This document shows positions 8,964 through 17,968 of a DNA stretch of 64,000 bases, one piece after another (the first letter of the stretch is position 1; every line of letters begins with the position of its first letter). The stretch is taken from the NCBI RefSeq assembly GCF_003144405.1, contig NZ_PENW01000018.1:1-64000 (forward strand), read 5' to 3'. The stretch comes from Proteus cibi (GTDB lineage Bacteria; Pseudomonadota; Gammaproteobacteria; Enterobacterales; Enterobacteriaceae). The notes beneath the pieces were generated by a model. The model did no database searches, was not told the DNA's origin, and saw nothing but the letters and a program-made list of their open reading frames with translations. Both the position numbers and the translations under genes were made by a program.

Positions 8964-9003
8964 AAAAACTCCTTCCGATGCCGAAGCACCGGATTTTAGA
9001 TAT

Positions 9004-9022
9004 AAAAAAAGCCCATCAGGGC
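9004..9022 (-). terminator. Possible weak terminator between capsid and cement genes
   Basis: On the minus strand GCCC-TGAT-GGGC (9011-9022) is followed by seven T. The stem has only four GC pairs, so it is weak or acts as an attenuator. It lies just downstream of the capsid gene stop within an otherwise dense late operon. Confidence 0.4.
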
Positions 9023-9051
9023 ATCAGGGTAAAACGAAGAAAAAAGACGTC

Positions 9052-11043
9052 TTATTTACCGGAAACTTTCAGCAGACCGCGATAATCAACTGGTGCTACA
9101 CCCGCATCAATACGCACTTTTGTGGTGACACCATCGGAAGTAAAGCCTTCAAGCTGATCAATATACGGTACATCAATCCCATTTAAGTACGCTACTTCAA
9201 TGGTGTCGCTACCTTGACGTGAGGCCATATACCAATCTTTTTCGCTTGCATCATCTAAACGAGGTTCGGCAATAATTTCCGCTAAATCGCGCACTGGGTT
9301 AATAATATTGGCATTAACATCCGCGCCTTTCACACTGCCTGATTTAACCACTTGGATAGCTTGTGTTTCCAGTGTGGTCGGTACCAACATAAAGGCAGGG
9401 CGAATATTTAGCGTACGATCACCTTCTTTTTGTTGACGCATCGCGGTGCGACCTGCACTGATGGTTTCTACATCCATCCCGCCGGTGATCATGTTTTTAT
9501 GATCGGCACTAAACAGTGCTTTTTTATCGCTCATTTTTTCATTGTCGATAAGCACCGCATACACCAAATCGCCGACTGTCGCTTTAGCTGCACGACCGAA
9601 CTTCATTGGCACATCTGTCAGCATGTTCATATCATCATTGATGATGGCTTGACGGGTAATGCTAAATAACTCGCCGTAGGTCGCTAGCGCAATGGTTTCA
9701 CCTTTATCGTTCAACGTAACGTATTTATACTCAGCACCTTCACGCACTTCACGTAATGAAGGGAATGCCCCCAACCCAACACGATGTACGGTTTTAAAGT
9801 CACTGAGTTGCCCTTTTTTCGTCCATTTTTCAAAGGTTTCGTCATTTTCTTCCCAGCCGAGCAAAATCGCTTTATTCGCTACATCAAGCAGGATATTACC
9901 GAAATCAGAGGTGCTGTGCGTAAAGGCCATCCCAATCATTTGCATCGGATTATACGTGGACACACCGATGCCACGCTCTGTCAATGATGCACGCGCTAAT
10001 TCACGCAATGTCATGCTGTTATAGGCGTTATCTTTTTCATAATCCTGATAACCCGCACGCGCCATCACAGAAGCACGAACACTGTCACCCACAATATTGC
10101 CGTTTCCTGCGTAAATATGCGCATTACCTTTATTTGATGGTTCAGGATTTTGTTGTTGTGCAACCGTGTTAAGTAATTGCTCACGCGCTTTCTCAACAGA
10201 ACAACTCGCATCTGCTAAACAGGTGATCATCAAATCATTGTGACGACCACCGAACATGGCAAATAAATCTTTAATGCCATTTAAGCGCGTTTGCTCATCC
10301 TTATAGGTGGCGCTAGGCTGTGGCTCTGGTGCTGGCACTGGAATTGGATTAGGTTGTGTAGGACTCGTGGTGTTTTTAGGTTTAATTTGATTTTTAATTG
10401 CACTTGGCATAGATGAAAATTCCTCAATTCGTTTAGATGTAAGACTTGCCATTGCTTTTACTGGCTCAATCACTTTATCGGCAAACCCGTGTTCAACACA
10501 CTCGTCACCATCCAGCCATGTTTCCTGCTCCAACATGGCGGTAATTTCTTCGGTTGTTTTTCCTGTTTTAGCCACATACGCAGGAATGAGTACGTTTTCT
10601 AACTTGTCGAGCAAGTCAGCATATTCACGCATATCATTCGCATCCCCCCATGAAACGCCCCACGGTTTGTGGATCATCATCATGGCATTTTTCGGCATAA
10701 TGACCGTATCACCGACCATCGCAATGACTGATGCCATTGATGCGGCTAAGCCGTCGATATAAACCGTGATCGGCGCGGAATGGTTTTTAAGTTGGTTATA
10801 AATGGCGATACCATCAAACACCTCACCACCCGGTGAGTGAATATGCAGATTGATATGGCTGAGATTACCCAGCGAGAGCAAATCTTCCGTAAAGCGTCTT
10901 GCGCTAATTCCCCACCCACCGATTTCATCATAAATATAGATATCCGCAGTTTGGTCTTCTTTAGCCTGCATGCGAAACCAGCTTTTTTGATTTGCTGGTC
11001 CCGACATTTTAGGCATCGTCATCGATTTCTTGTTGTTTAGCAT
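9052..11043 (-). CDS. Fused prohead protease and major capsid protein
   Basis: One 663-residue polypeptide that joins a ClpP/S49-like head protease to the major capsid protein. Residues about 30-195 are ClpP-like: SPGGEVFDGIAIYNQL, Ser102 in GLAASMAS, His125 in MIHKPWG. A Pro/Gln-rich linker with an adjacent helix (about 205-270) could be the scaffold. The remainder is the capsid subunit, with ALFSADHKNM and IDQLEGFTSDGVTTKVRID. Lambda uses separate genes C, Nu3 and E. The ATG at 11043 has an AAAGGGG site; ATGs at 11022 and 11016 are possible. The start lies inside the end of the portal gene. Confidence 0.88.
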   Translation of the reverse strand: MLNNKKSMTMPKMSGPANQKSWFRMQAKEDQTADIYIYDEIGGWGISARRFTEDLLSLGNLSHINLHIHSPGGEVFDGIAIYNQLKNHSAPITVYIDGLAASMASVIAMVGDTVIMPKNAMMMIHKPWGVSWGDANDMREYADLLDKLENVLIPAYVAKTGKTTEEITAMLEQETWLDGDECVEHGFADKVIEPVKAMASLTSKRIEEFSSMPSAIKNQIKPKNTTSPTQPNPIPVPAPEPQPSATYKDEQTRLNGIKDLFAMFGGRHNDLMITCLADASCSVEKAREQLLNTVAQQQNPEPSNKGNAHIYAGNGNIVGDSVRASVMARAGYQDYEKDNAYNSMTLRELARASLTERGIGVSTYNPMQMIGMAFTHSTSDFGNILLDVANKAILLGWEENDETFEKWTKKGQLSDFKTVHRVGLGAFPSLREVREGAEYKYVTLNDKGETIALATYGELFSITRQAIINDDMNMLTDVPMKFGRAAKATVGDLVYAVLIDNEKMSDKKALFSADHKNMITGGMDVETISAGRTAMRQQKEGDRTLNIRPAFMLVPTTLETQAIQVVKSGSVKGADVNANIINPVRDLAEIIAEPRLDDASEKDWYMASRQGSDTIEVAYLNGIDVPYIDQLEGFTSDGVTTKVRIDAGVAPVDYRGLLKVSGK

Positions 11044-12499
11044 CTTGTGCCCCTTTGTCATTAGCAGGATCAGTATCAAATACCAGTCCTAATCGTTTAT
11101 TTTCGTCAATTTCGGTTTTACGACGACGTTTCACATCCGCAGGGTTGCCCCCTTTAGCGCGTATCCAGTCACTTTCTGTTGACGCACCACCACGTAACAA
11201 AGTTTTCCATGCCTCAGACTCTTTTTTCGGATCAATCCACGGCATCACAGGGCCACTGTAAACCGCATTAAACAAGGATTTAGCATCAACATCAGGAGGC
11301 ACGGCGATCACACCACTGGCTATCGCCATTTTTAACCAATTGCGGTACATCGGACGGCTAATACCTGCCACAAAGGTATCTTGAAAAATGTTATAACCTT
11401 CAAATGACTCCACCAACTCTTGTCGTTGAGCGCTATACGTACCGTTATAGTCACGAGCGATACTGGAATAACTGCCACGACTGCCTGCAGAAACCGCACG
11501 TAATTGCCCATTGCGAAAGGTTTGTAGATTAGGATTAGGCCGGTCTGATTTGATCATGCCGACTTCTTCACCCGGTTTTAATCCGTCGTAAATCATGCCC
11601 GGCTGAATATCGATGTTACGTTGTTCATCTTCGTCGTAGTCACCCTCTGGGAAAGAGCCGGCATCCCCTTTTTTGATGTACATACCCAATGAAGCCGCAA
11701 TACGTGCGGAGGTTAATTCCGCATCTTCATAATCTTTTAACGCACTTAAGCGCATTAAAATCCCCGAAAACAAACTGACACCCCGCGCTTGATGAAGCCG
11801 ACGAGTGAATTTCAGGTGCAACATATTTTCAGCATCGATGGTTTTGATATCCCCCAAATTGGCACTGAATTGGGGGAGGTTTTTATATACCTGATACCCT
11901 GTGGGTCGCCCCCACTCATTGAATTTAATGCCTTGAATAATCTTGCTTTCAGGCATATTCATGTGGATCGGCACGAAGTCAGGCTCTAAGGCTTCGAGCC
12001 AAAAATAGATATTGGCTTGAGGTTCTAGCCCTTTGGCTTTGCCTTTGACCAGTTGAGCAAATACTTCACCATCACGTAACCACGTTCTGACCAATAAACG
12101 CTCTAACACGGGACGACTAAATTGCCCTGTCACTTCGGGTAGTACTGACCACTCCGCCCAGGCCTGACGAATTTGAGAGGCTAAATCTTCATGAATTTGT
12201 CCGGCACCATCGAGAGGTTGTGGCTCAACAATAATGCCTTTTGCCCCGACAATGCGTTCTTCCATCTTGTCGAGAATACCGATAGAGATATCATGATTGT
12301 TATCTAGCCATCGCGCTTGCTCGCGTAAGGAAGTACCACCAAATTGCGTCAATTGGTTTGCATTACGATTTTCACGTTTAGCGGGATGAGTGCGAGTGGG
12401 TAAAACGGCTTCATAGGCTTTAATTTGTAATCGAGAGCGGAGACGCGAGGCTTGCCAATTTGGGGCGAAATAACCAATGGCGTTGTCTAATAATGTCAT
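11009..12499 (-). CDS. Portal protein B
   Basis: Lambda gpB family portal protein, 496 residues. It forms the dodecameric ring at one capsid vertex through which DNA enters and leaves. Family marks are the N-terminal ARWLDNNHDISIGILD, the SAGSRGSYSSIARDYNGTYS segment and the acidic C-terminal tail. The ATG overlaps the end of gpW by four bases, and the C-terminus overlaps the start of the protease-capsid gene. Order terminase-W-B-protease is the lambda one. Confidence 0.94.
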   Translation of the reverse strand: MTLLDNAIGYFAPNWQASRLRSRLQIKAYEAVLPTRTHPAKRENRNANQLTQFGGTSLREQARWLDNNHDISIGILDKMEERIVGAKGIIVEPQPLDGAGQIHEDLASQIRQAWAEWSVLPEVTGQFSRPVLERLLVRTWLRDGEVFAQLVKGKAKGLEPQANIYFWLEALEPDFVPIHMNMPESKIIQGIKFNEWGRPTGYQVYKNLPQFSANLGDIKTIDAENMLHLKFTRRLHQARGVSLFSGILMRLSALKDYEDAELTSARIAASLGMYIKKGDAGSFPEGDYDEDEQRNIDIQPGMIYDGLKPGEEVGMIKSDRPNPNLQTFRNGQLRAVSAGSRGSYSSIARDYNGTYSAQRQELVESFEGYNIFQDTFVAGISRPMYRNWLKMAIASGVIAVPPDVDAKSLFNAVYSGPVMPWIDPKKESEAWKTLLRGGASTESDWIRAKGGNPADVKRRRKTEIDENKRLGLVFDTDPANDKGAQDAKQQEIDDDA

Positions 12500-12711
12500 C
12501 TAAACCTCGCTAATTTATACATTGGATTACCTCGTTTTCGTGATATCAACGCCGATAAACGAGATTCCCAACGCTCACGACCTTTTATGATCTCGTTGAG
12601 ATTTTCCATTGTCATGGCTTGTCCATTAAAGGTGATGGATTTTCCTTTTAATACCGCCTCTTCCGCTAAACGGTATTGCTCAATCATGTGTTCAATTTCT
12701 TCTTTCGTCAT
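12496..12711 (-). CDS. Head completion protein W
   Basis: Lambda gpW-like head-tail joining protein, 71 residues (lambda 68). MTKEEIEHMIEQYRLAEEA and ERWESRLSALISRKRGNP fit the helix-hairpin-helix gpW family. The ATG overlaps the terminase TGA (ATGA) and has a perfect GGAGG site inside the terminase gene, so translation is coupled. A longer reading from 12744 is rejected because of this site. Confidence 0.88.
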   Translation of the reverse strand: MTKEEIEHMIEQYRLAEEAVLKGKSITFNGQAMTMENLNEIIKGRERWESRLSALISRKRGNPMYKLARFR

Positions 12712-14810
12712 ATCCAGCCTCCGCTGTTTGATACCGGTGCCCATGCAGATACCGCAGGCGTTTCCTGTTTTTGGGTTTCGGGTGAGGGTTTTATTTCAGG
12801 CTCTGTGGCAATATCGGTAATTGGCGGGGATGAGGAAAGCATTACATCAGGCAATCTCGCCCATTTAGGCGGTTTTTCCCAATTAATATTCTCGTACCCT
12901 TTTAATATCACCAAGGCATGGGCGTAAACCATCAGGTCAAATGCCTCATTAGCACCTCGACCCGGCTTTTCCCAATGCCCTTTTTCATCACGCTCTTCAT
13001 ACGTCAACTCGTCATAGAACGATTCATCCAGCCAATCAGGGAAATGAATATAATTAGGTCCGACGGTATCGCGCGATAACGCAGAGCTGATCCGGTCTTT
13101 GAGTTGATCCGTTTGCAGTAAATAAAGAGGCACATCCCCTTTCGCTTGGGCGCGCCGTTCAGAACGACTGGTGTTATCAGGGAATGATTTGGTGATTAAC
13201 TTACTGCGTTTATGCCCATCGCCCTTAAAGAGATAGACTTTACGGTGTAATCCCTCTTTTCGACAGCGACGCCAAAATTTATAGGCATTATCAGTAACGC
13301 CATCTTCACCACCAGAGTCCACGCCCAACATCATGATTTCCATTTCATGGTGAGGATAATGTTGCAATGGATAGGTTTTCTCTAATACATCCGTGATTAA
13401 TACTTGCCAATCCTCAGGATAAGAGCCCGGATCAATTCGACGGCATTCACCGTTGTTGTCATAACGTAGGGATTGGGTTATTTCAAATCGGTCAATCACC
13501 CAGCGTTCGCCTTTTTCACCGTAACCGACCACCTGAACTACAAAGCGTCGTTTTTTACCACCCTGTACGTCAACGGTGGCAACCAAGAATCGTACGCCAT
13601 CAGGAACAATCAATTCGCCTAAGTCTTCAACACGATTGATTAATTCATCGCTCCGACGTTGCTCTTGTGCTGTGCGCGGTAAATAAGGCAAGCCCCAGTC
13701 TGTATTGGTGACCGCTTTTAGGGTTTCTTCACTGCCGGTTAATTCGTATTCTTGTTCTGCAGTCAGTAATTTATAAACTAACTGAGACAACGTTTGATAA
13801 GCCGCAGCAGGCCCTTCCATCCAAAAAGAGGCAATACGAGAACGACGCCCTGTTCCTGATACTTTCCCTTGCTTATCAATGGACTGCCCTTCAATCAACC
13901 ATACTCCTTTATTATTGAGTTCCCTTTTTTGATGGGGCTCGATGCGACCTAAACAGTGCTGACATTCCACATACGCAGATTCACTCGCTTCTACGGGATC
14001 TGGATTATCACGATACCCCTTTACCGCATCATAAATAGGCTGAAAATATTCATGGCAGTGAGGACATTGCCAGTACCAGCGACGGCGATCCCCCCGATTA
14101 TAAAGCGATAAAATGCCGGTTGTGGGCGGAGCTTCGTGAGGAGATAAACGACTCCATTTAGTATCAGTAATATCACGCCCCGGAGAACTTTCCACTAGCG
14201 TCATACCCGCAGACATAAAAGTGGTTGTCCGTTTTGAGGCTAAAGAAAAGCCATCTCCTTCACCGTCAATATCTTCTGGAAAACGGTCATAATCGGTAAG
14301 TGCCACACACTTAAAGTCAGATGAGGACATCACATTAATCGATGGCCACCCCATTTTTAGAAAACTGCCCGATAAAAAGTATTTATCAAATACGTTATTG
14401 TCATTGCGACGAGGGCTGAGTTGTTTACTGACTTCAGGACTGCAACGAAAGGTGCGAGAAAGCCGTTTTTTACTGTGCTCTTGTGCTTTATCTTGCGTCA
14501 TTTGCACCAGTAACATATCAGAAGGGTCACACACAATATTATAAATCACCCAGCCATCAATCAACCCAACCGTCTTTCCTGTTCTCGCAGGTCCCACAAA
14601 TATCACTGCATCATAGAGCCGTGACGATAAACAATTCATAGGTTCAACAATGTAAGGAGATACCGCCGGATCCCAAGGAACAGAGTTACCCGCACCTACT
14701 GGTACTCGCATATATTTTGCCACGGCATCCGCAACTGGCATTCGCCTCGGTGCTTTGATGAGTTGTGCCACATTTTTTCTTAATGTGGTTGCTGACACTG
14801 TTGCTGTCAT
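12708..14810 (-). CDS. Terminase large subunit A
   Basis: Lambda gpA-like packaging motor and cos-cutting nuclease, 700 residues (lambda 641). The ATPase domain has GPARTGKT at 73-80 as Walker A. A Cys pair (WQCPHCHEYF) and a second (VECQHCLGRIE) may form a zinc site in the linker. The nuclease domain includes VATVDVQGGKKRRF and LGVDSGGEDGV. The Pro-rich C-terminal tail should contact the portal. The start overlaps the small-subunit gene by four bases. A cos-type site lies about 1.3 kb upstream, consistent with this class. Confidence 0.95.
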   Translation of the reverse strand: MTATVSATTLRKNVAQLIKAPRRMPVADAVAKYMRVPVGAGNSVPWDPAVSPYIVEPMNCLSSRLYDAVIFVGPARTGKTVGLIDGWVIYNIVCDPSDMLLVQMTQDKAQEHSKKRLSRTFRCSPEVSKQLSPRRNDNNVFDKYFLSGSFLKMGWPSINVMSSSDFKCVALTDYDRFPEDIDGEGDGFSLASKRTTTFMSAGMTLVESSPGRDITDTKWSRLSPHEAPPTTGILSLYNRGDRRRWYWQCPHCHEYFQPIYDAVKGYRDNPDPVEASESAYVECQHCLGRIEPHQKRELNNKGVWLIEGQSIDKQGKVSGTGRRSRIASFWMEGPAAAYQTLSQLVYKLLTAEQEYELTGSEETLKAVTNTDWGLPYLPRTAQEQRRSDELINRVEDLGELIVPDGVRFLVATVDVQGGKKRRFVVQVVGYGEKGERWVIDRFEITQSLRYDNNGECRRIDPGSYPEDWQVLITDVLEKTYPLQHYPHHEMEIMMLGVDSGGEDGVTDNAYKFWRRCRKEGLHRKVYLFKGDGHKRSKLITKSFPDNTSRSERRAQAKGDVPLYLLQTDQLKDRISSALSRDTVGPNYIHFPDWLDESFYDELTYEERDEKGHWEKPGRGANEAFDLMVYAHALVILKGYENINWEKPPKWARLPDVMLSSSPPITDIATEPEIKPSPETQKQETPAVSAWAPVSNSGGWI

Positions 14811-15301
14811 AACTCATCCTCATCACTCTCTTCGCCATCCGATTGATCACTTAAAACTTGATGTGCTATCTGGTCGCGCAGATCATCAATAATACCTTGA
14901 ACACGGGATACGGCTGTCGGTGTTAATGCGCAATCACGCTCTAATATGTCAGGTAACGTTTCCAGCACTTGCACCATCGCTTTAGCCAGCGCTGAATATT
15001 CTCGTGCAACATCTGAGGCAGGCAATAACTCCCCCACTTCTTGCTCAAACTTCAAACGCTCCCGCTCAGACTGATACCACGCCTTCCGATCTTGAGGCAA
15101 CATTTCCTGATTATCGACAGGGGCTGGCGCCTTCATCATTTCAGATAAAATATCAGTGAGTGCGTAGAGTTTTAGATTTGAGCTATTGCCTGCAACAGGC
15201 TCTAAATGATTAAGACGAGCGGAAGCAGTTTGCCGATGGACACCAGAAAGTGCAGCTATCTGGCTGATATTGAGTTTTAGGTGTTTGAGTTCTTTGTCCA
15301 T
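14807..15301 (-). CDS. Terminase small subunit-like protein (DUF1441)
   Basis: A 164-residue DUF1441 family protein in the Nu1 position. The N-terminal helix-turn-helix (ISQIAALSGVHRQTASARLNH) resembles the winged-helix DNA-binding domain of lambda Nu1; the middle is helical and charged (YQSERERLKFEQEVGELLP), and the C-terminus is very acidic. It likely binds next to cos and recruits the large subunit, whose start it overlaps by four bases. Confidence 0.82.
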   Translation of the reverse strand: MDKELKHLKLNISQIAALSGVHRQTASARLNHLEPVAGNSSNLKLYALTDILSEMMKAPAPVDNQEMLPQDRKAWYQSERERLKFEQEVGELLPASDVAREYSALAKAMVQVLETLPDILERDCALTPTAVSRVQGIIDDLRDQIAHQVLSDQSDGEESDEDEL

Positions 15302-15313
15302 ATTTCATTTGTT

Positions 15314-15826
15314 TTATTCCACTCCCGGAAGATAGATTTGAGCTTCATTAATAATTCGCTCTCTTGCCATTAGCAGTAATTGTTTTCTACCACCAACTCC
15401 CCAATTAGCCATTATCCTTGCACAGTTACTGACGTTTTTAGTTTCAGCATTAATGACATGATCTAGCTTGTTCAATTTAGACATAACATCTAAACCTTTT
15501 CTCGTCGCATCTTTAAACGTGTTGTAGACAAGAATTTCAAACTCAGGCTTTAACCAAGCTGCATATCGAATAACAACTAACTCTAAAGCCCACACACCAT
15601 GATTAAGCCCACCGTTAATGACTTTGACCGCAGTGCATTTTTGCATTGCGCTTAATTTTTCTACAAATGTCTTAACTTGTTTGCTTCTCAAAAATTGGCT
15701 TGGCTTTTGATTCTCTCTGGCTTCGCCATTTGCCACGGCTGAGGCATGTAAATCATTTAGGTTATATCTTCCCTCATCATCAACACGAACAGATACACCA
15801 TTAATACTGACTCTTGGATATTGCAT
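15314..15826 (-). CDS. KilA-N domain protein
   Basis: A 170-residue protein that is almost entirely a KilA-N DNA-binding domain: GRYNLNDLHASAVANGE, RSKQVKTFVEKLS, VKVINGGLNHGVWA and the strongly conserved LVVIRYAAWLKPEFEI. Such proteins are phage regulators or antirepressors. It is the first gene after cos, 13 bases before the terminase small subunit, so it is probably transcribed late with the packaging genes; its target is unknown. Confidence 0.85.
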   Translation of the reverse strand: MQYPRVSINGVSVRVDDEGRYNLNDLHASAVANGEARENQKPSQFLRSKQVKTFVEKLSAMQKCTAVKVINGGLNHGVWALELVVIRYAAWLKPEFEILVYNTFKDATRKGLDVMSKLNKLDHVINAETKNVSNCARIMANWGVGGRKQLLLMARERIINEAQIYLPGVE

Positions 15827-16210
15827 AACGTATTACCTTCATTTGAAATGAACCCTCGTTCACATAGAAAATCAGCCCGTCGAAGCTCGCCAGCTATAAC
15901 TGACTTCCTCGAAGGCTCATATCAAAGTGATTGGATCCGACGTTTTAATGATTGCGCTGTGAATGCGCAGTGAAATGAGATGTAGAACAATAAAAATGAG
16001 AGTTAAAGATTTGAGCTAGTGATGAACAAAAAACAAGCAAATTCATCACTGTTATTTTTTTAACATATATTTATCAAATAATTATACTGGTGGTGACGAC
16101 CGATAAAAATTGAAAAATGAGCCGTTTCCCGCGTGCGCGCCGCCCCGTGGAGAGGGTACCCCGCTGGGAGTACCTTTTGAATTATGTGTAACAAAATCAA
16201 TTTATTATGA
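15827..16210. other. Gene-free cos/cosB region
   Basis: No convincing gene. It holds the predicted cos site (16134-16145), a hairpin (GTGATGAA at 16019-16026 with TTCATCAC at 16042-16049) and, nearer the KilA-N gene, a stretch with TGCGC repeats (15970-15992). By position this is cosB, the terminase binding region, on the side of the packaging genes. Confidence 0.6.
16134..16145 (-). other. Predicted cos cohesive end
   Basis: On the minus strand the sequence reads ACG | GGGCGGCGCGCA | CGCGGGAAAC. Lambda cosN is ACG | GGGCGGCGACCT | CGCGGGTTTT, so eight of twelve overhang bases and both flanks agree. It sits between the right-end accessory genes and the packaging genes in the lambda orientation. 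The sequence match is direct; cutting positions are inferred. Confidence 0.85.
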
Positions 16211-16528
16211 TTAAGGTTTCTTTGGTGGCGGGGTTGGATTCTTAATCTCATGCTTGGGCTGATACCCACTAACCCCACAATCAATTCGTACTCTCGGCAT
16301 ACCTTTACCATATCTAGTACGAACAGCCTGCTCCAGCTGACGTTGTTCTGTTTTGCCGATTCTATCGGGAATACATAGAATGACTGATTCCATTTCAGCG
16401 ATATCTTGAACTATATCCTTATAGTGCTTATTTACTACGGCCTTAGTTTGCTCGTTTAAGTCGCCAGCTTGCTTAATTAATAGTAATAAAATGAATCTAG
16501 CCAACTTATCTTCATAATGTTGTTGCAT
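16211..16528 (-). CDS. Hypothetical protein next to cos
   Basis: A 105-residue protein that I do not recognise. The N-terminal half is helical and partly hydrophobic (DKLARFILLLLIKQ) and the C-terminus is Pro/Lys-rich (KNPTPPPKKP). The ATG at 16528 follows an AAGGGG site and lies 12 bases beyond the stop of the previous gene. It is the last gene before cos at the right end of the phage map, where lambdoids carry dispensable genes such as bor. Confidence 0.6.
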   Translation of the reverse strand: MQQHYEDKLARFILLLLIKQAGDLNEQTKAVVNKHYKDIVQDIAEMESVILCIPDRIGKTEQRQLEQAVRTRYGKGMPRVRIDCGVSGYQPKHEIKNPTPPPKKP

Positions 16529-16539
16529 TCTTAGCCCCT

Positions 16540-17058
16540 TTACTTCTGACTGCACCACGTTCTTTTATTTAGCTCGTTCGTAAGTTTAGCCCACGCATAA
16601 CGTTCAATTTCTCGAGCCTGCATTAGCTCATTGATGCCTGCATCTTGTCGATCAGCTCGCATACGTAAATCAGCTAGCTGAGCATTGATGTCATGCTCTG
16701 ACTTATTACTGACAAGCACACCTTTGAATTCAGCAGAATTAATAAAGGCATCTTTAATAAAAAATCCACCAGAAGATTGAGAGAAGAATTGTGGAATTGA
16801 TTTAGGTTTCACCCCTACATCTTGCATCAGTTGCTTAATACGATTGAGGTGTTCTTCTAACTTATCTAACTCAGTAGTATCTACTGAGACTTTGTAGGTC
16901 AATTCACCTATTTCTTTTTTGGGATAATTGATAGCTATCTTTTCAGGAGCATCCTGACTACCAATCACAAACTTTAAATTCCCACTCTGATCATAATAAC
17001 CCTGATGAGAATTGTTTTTTATATAAACAGAACCATCATCATTAATCGTTATATTCAT
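16540..17058 (-). CDS. Hypothetical protein with tail-tip-like segment
   Basis: A 172-residue protein without a clear family. It opens MNITINDDGSVYIKNNSHQG, has a helical middle (LEEHLNRIKQLMQDVG), and contains GGFFIKDAFINSAEF, a pattern that reminds me of the C-terminal part of lambda-type tip proteins (gpJ). It might be a separate copy of that domain or a virion-associated factor; this is weak. It starts right after a terminator at 17073-17100 that is near-identical in layout to the one before gene L. Confidence 0.55.
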   Translation of the reverse strand: MNITINDDGSVYIKNNSHQGYYDQSGNLKFVIGSQDAPEKIAINYPKKEIGELTYKVSVDTTELDKLEEHLNRIKQLMQDVGVKPKSIPQFFSQSSGGFFIKDAFINSAEFKGVLVSNKSEHDINAQLADLRMRADRQDAGINELMQAREIERYAWAKLTNELNKRTWCSQK

Positions 17059-17072
17059 TTACTTTCTCCAAT

Positions 17073-17100
17073 AAAAAAACCACCAGTTATTAACTGATGG
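17073..17100 (-). terminator. Terminator downstream of the lysis genes
   Basis: On the minus strand CCATCAGTT (17092-17100) pairs with AACTGGTGG (17080-17088), one wobble, followed by seven T. It lies downstream of Rz and upstream of the two genes next to cos, so those need read-through transcription. Confidence 0.7.
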
Positions 17101-17252
17101 CTATCTAAATAAACTCTATCAACGCCACTCAATGAATGACGTTTGTAGAACTTATACATAATTACTCTATTACCTAATCATTGATGCTTGAGTTTTACGT
17201 AAATAACCCTCATTAACATTTCACAACAATCTTTTTAAATGAGGAATACTAT

Positions 17253-17519
17253 ATGTCTAAACAAATTTACAAAATGACCAGCATTAGTGAGGCCGAGAAT
17301 AAATTTGGATACCTGTGTACTTCAAGCAAGTCTGGAACTCCGAAAAATATCTTAACGCCAAGAGGAGAACAGTTAGCGTACCTTGATGAGAAAAAGAATA
17401 TATATGTCGTAGTTAGTGTACAAATAGATCTCAGTATCCCTCCAAATACCACAAGAAAGGACATTTTTAAACTTAATGATGAGCAAATCTTTACTATATT
17501 GCTCCTTGGGAGCGTTTAG
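17253..17519 (+). CDS. Hypothetical protein opposite to the late operon
   Basis: An 88-residue protein of unknown function, read against all surrounding late genes and converging with Rz, whose end it overlaps by four bases. The ATG has a GAGGAA site. Sequence shows no signal peptide or known motif; SGTPKNILTPRGEQLAYLDEKKNIYV looks beta-rich. Its orientation and its own upstream region (17150-17250) suggest expression from a separate promoter in the lysogen, as for morons. Confidence 0.6.
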   Translation: MSKQIYKMTSISEAENKFGYLCTSSKSGTPKNILTPRGEQLAYLDEKKNIYVVVSVQIDLSIPPNTTRKDIFKLNDEQIFTILLLGSV

Positions 17520-17968
17520 TTGATACACTCCGTTCTAATGTAATCCTGCAACCCTTTAATTATTTGCTCTGACTGTGCAATTCTCTCTCTGAGTAGCCAA
17601 TAATTTCGGATAGCGGTGTCAGTAGGTCGGGCGGTGGTTGCATCATCCATGCTGGAGGTGGAATTACTGGTGCTCTTTGGACACTCGGCTTTGATGTACA
17701 CCCGCTCAGGATGACGCTCACTAACATCATGCAAGCGACTAATTTCAGACATTGCATTAGCAAGCTCCTGTTGATGATCACTATCGAGTTTATTTAACTT
17801 ATCAATACGCTCTTTATAATTACTATTAATATTAATTTGCTCTGACAAATTCTTGCTGAGTAATTCATTTTCGTTACTCAGCTTTTTTATTTTTGCATTT
17901 GATAAACTTAATGCCATTAATAGAGCACTTAAAAGTAGGAGAAAAAACCATGGGATATATTTACTCAT
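17516..17968 (-). CDS. Inner-membrane spanin Rz
   Basis: Rz-type i-spanin of 150 residues. An N-terminal signal anchor (IPWFFLLLLSALLMALSL) precedes a long periplasmic coiled coil (ENELLSKNLSEQININSNYKE onwards). It disrupts the outer membrane with Rz1 at the last lysis step. The ATG overlaps the endolysin TGA (ATGA), and Rz1 is encoded wholly inside this gene in another frame. A longer reading from 17980 is less likely because of the overlap. Confidence 0.85.
   Translation of the reverse strand: MSKYIPWFFLLLLSALLMALSLSNAKIKKLSNENELLSKNLSEQININSNYKERIDKLNKLDSDHQQELANAMSEISRLHDVSERHPERVYIKAECPKSTSNSTSSMDDATTARPTDTAIRNYWLLRERIAQSEQIIKGLQDYIRTECIN
17560..17757 (-). CDS. Outer-membrane spanin lipoprotein Rz1, embedded in Rz
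   Basis: A 65-residue lipoprotein inside Rz in a different frame. The signal peptide ends in the lipobox LSGC, so the mature protein would begin at Cys, and it is Pro-rich (VIPPPAWMMQPPPDLL), the hallmark of Rz1. The ATG at 17757 follows AGGAG at seven bases. It should form a complex with Rz across the periplasm. Confidence 0.88.
   Translation of the reverse strand: MQCLKLVACMMLVSVILSGCTSKPSVQRAPVIPPPAWMMQPPPDLLTPLSEIIGYSERELHSQSK

Noticed and set aside
9430-10172. Several plus-strand reading frames opposite the capsid gene
   Set aside because: They are mirror readings of a strongly supported gene, with no ribosome sites or family features.
16060-16311. Minus-strand reading over the cos region
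   Set aside because: It crosses cos and shadows the neighbouring gene; sequence is unlike a protein.
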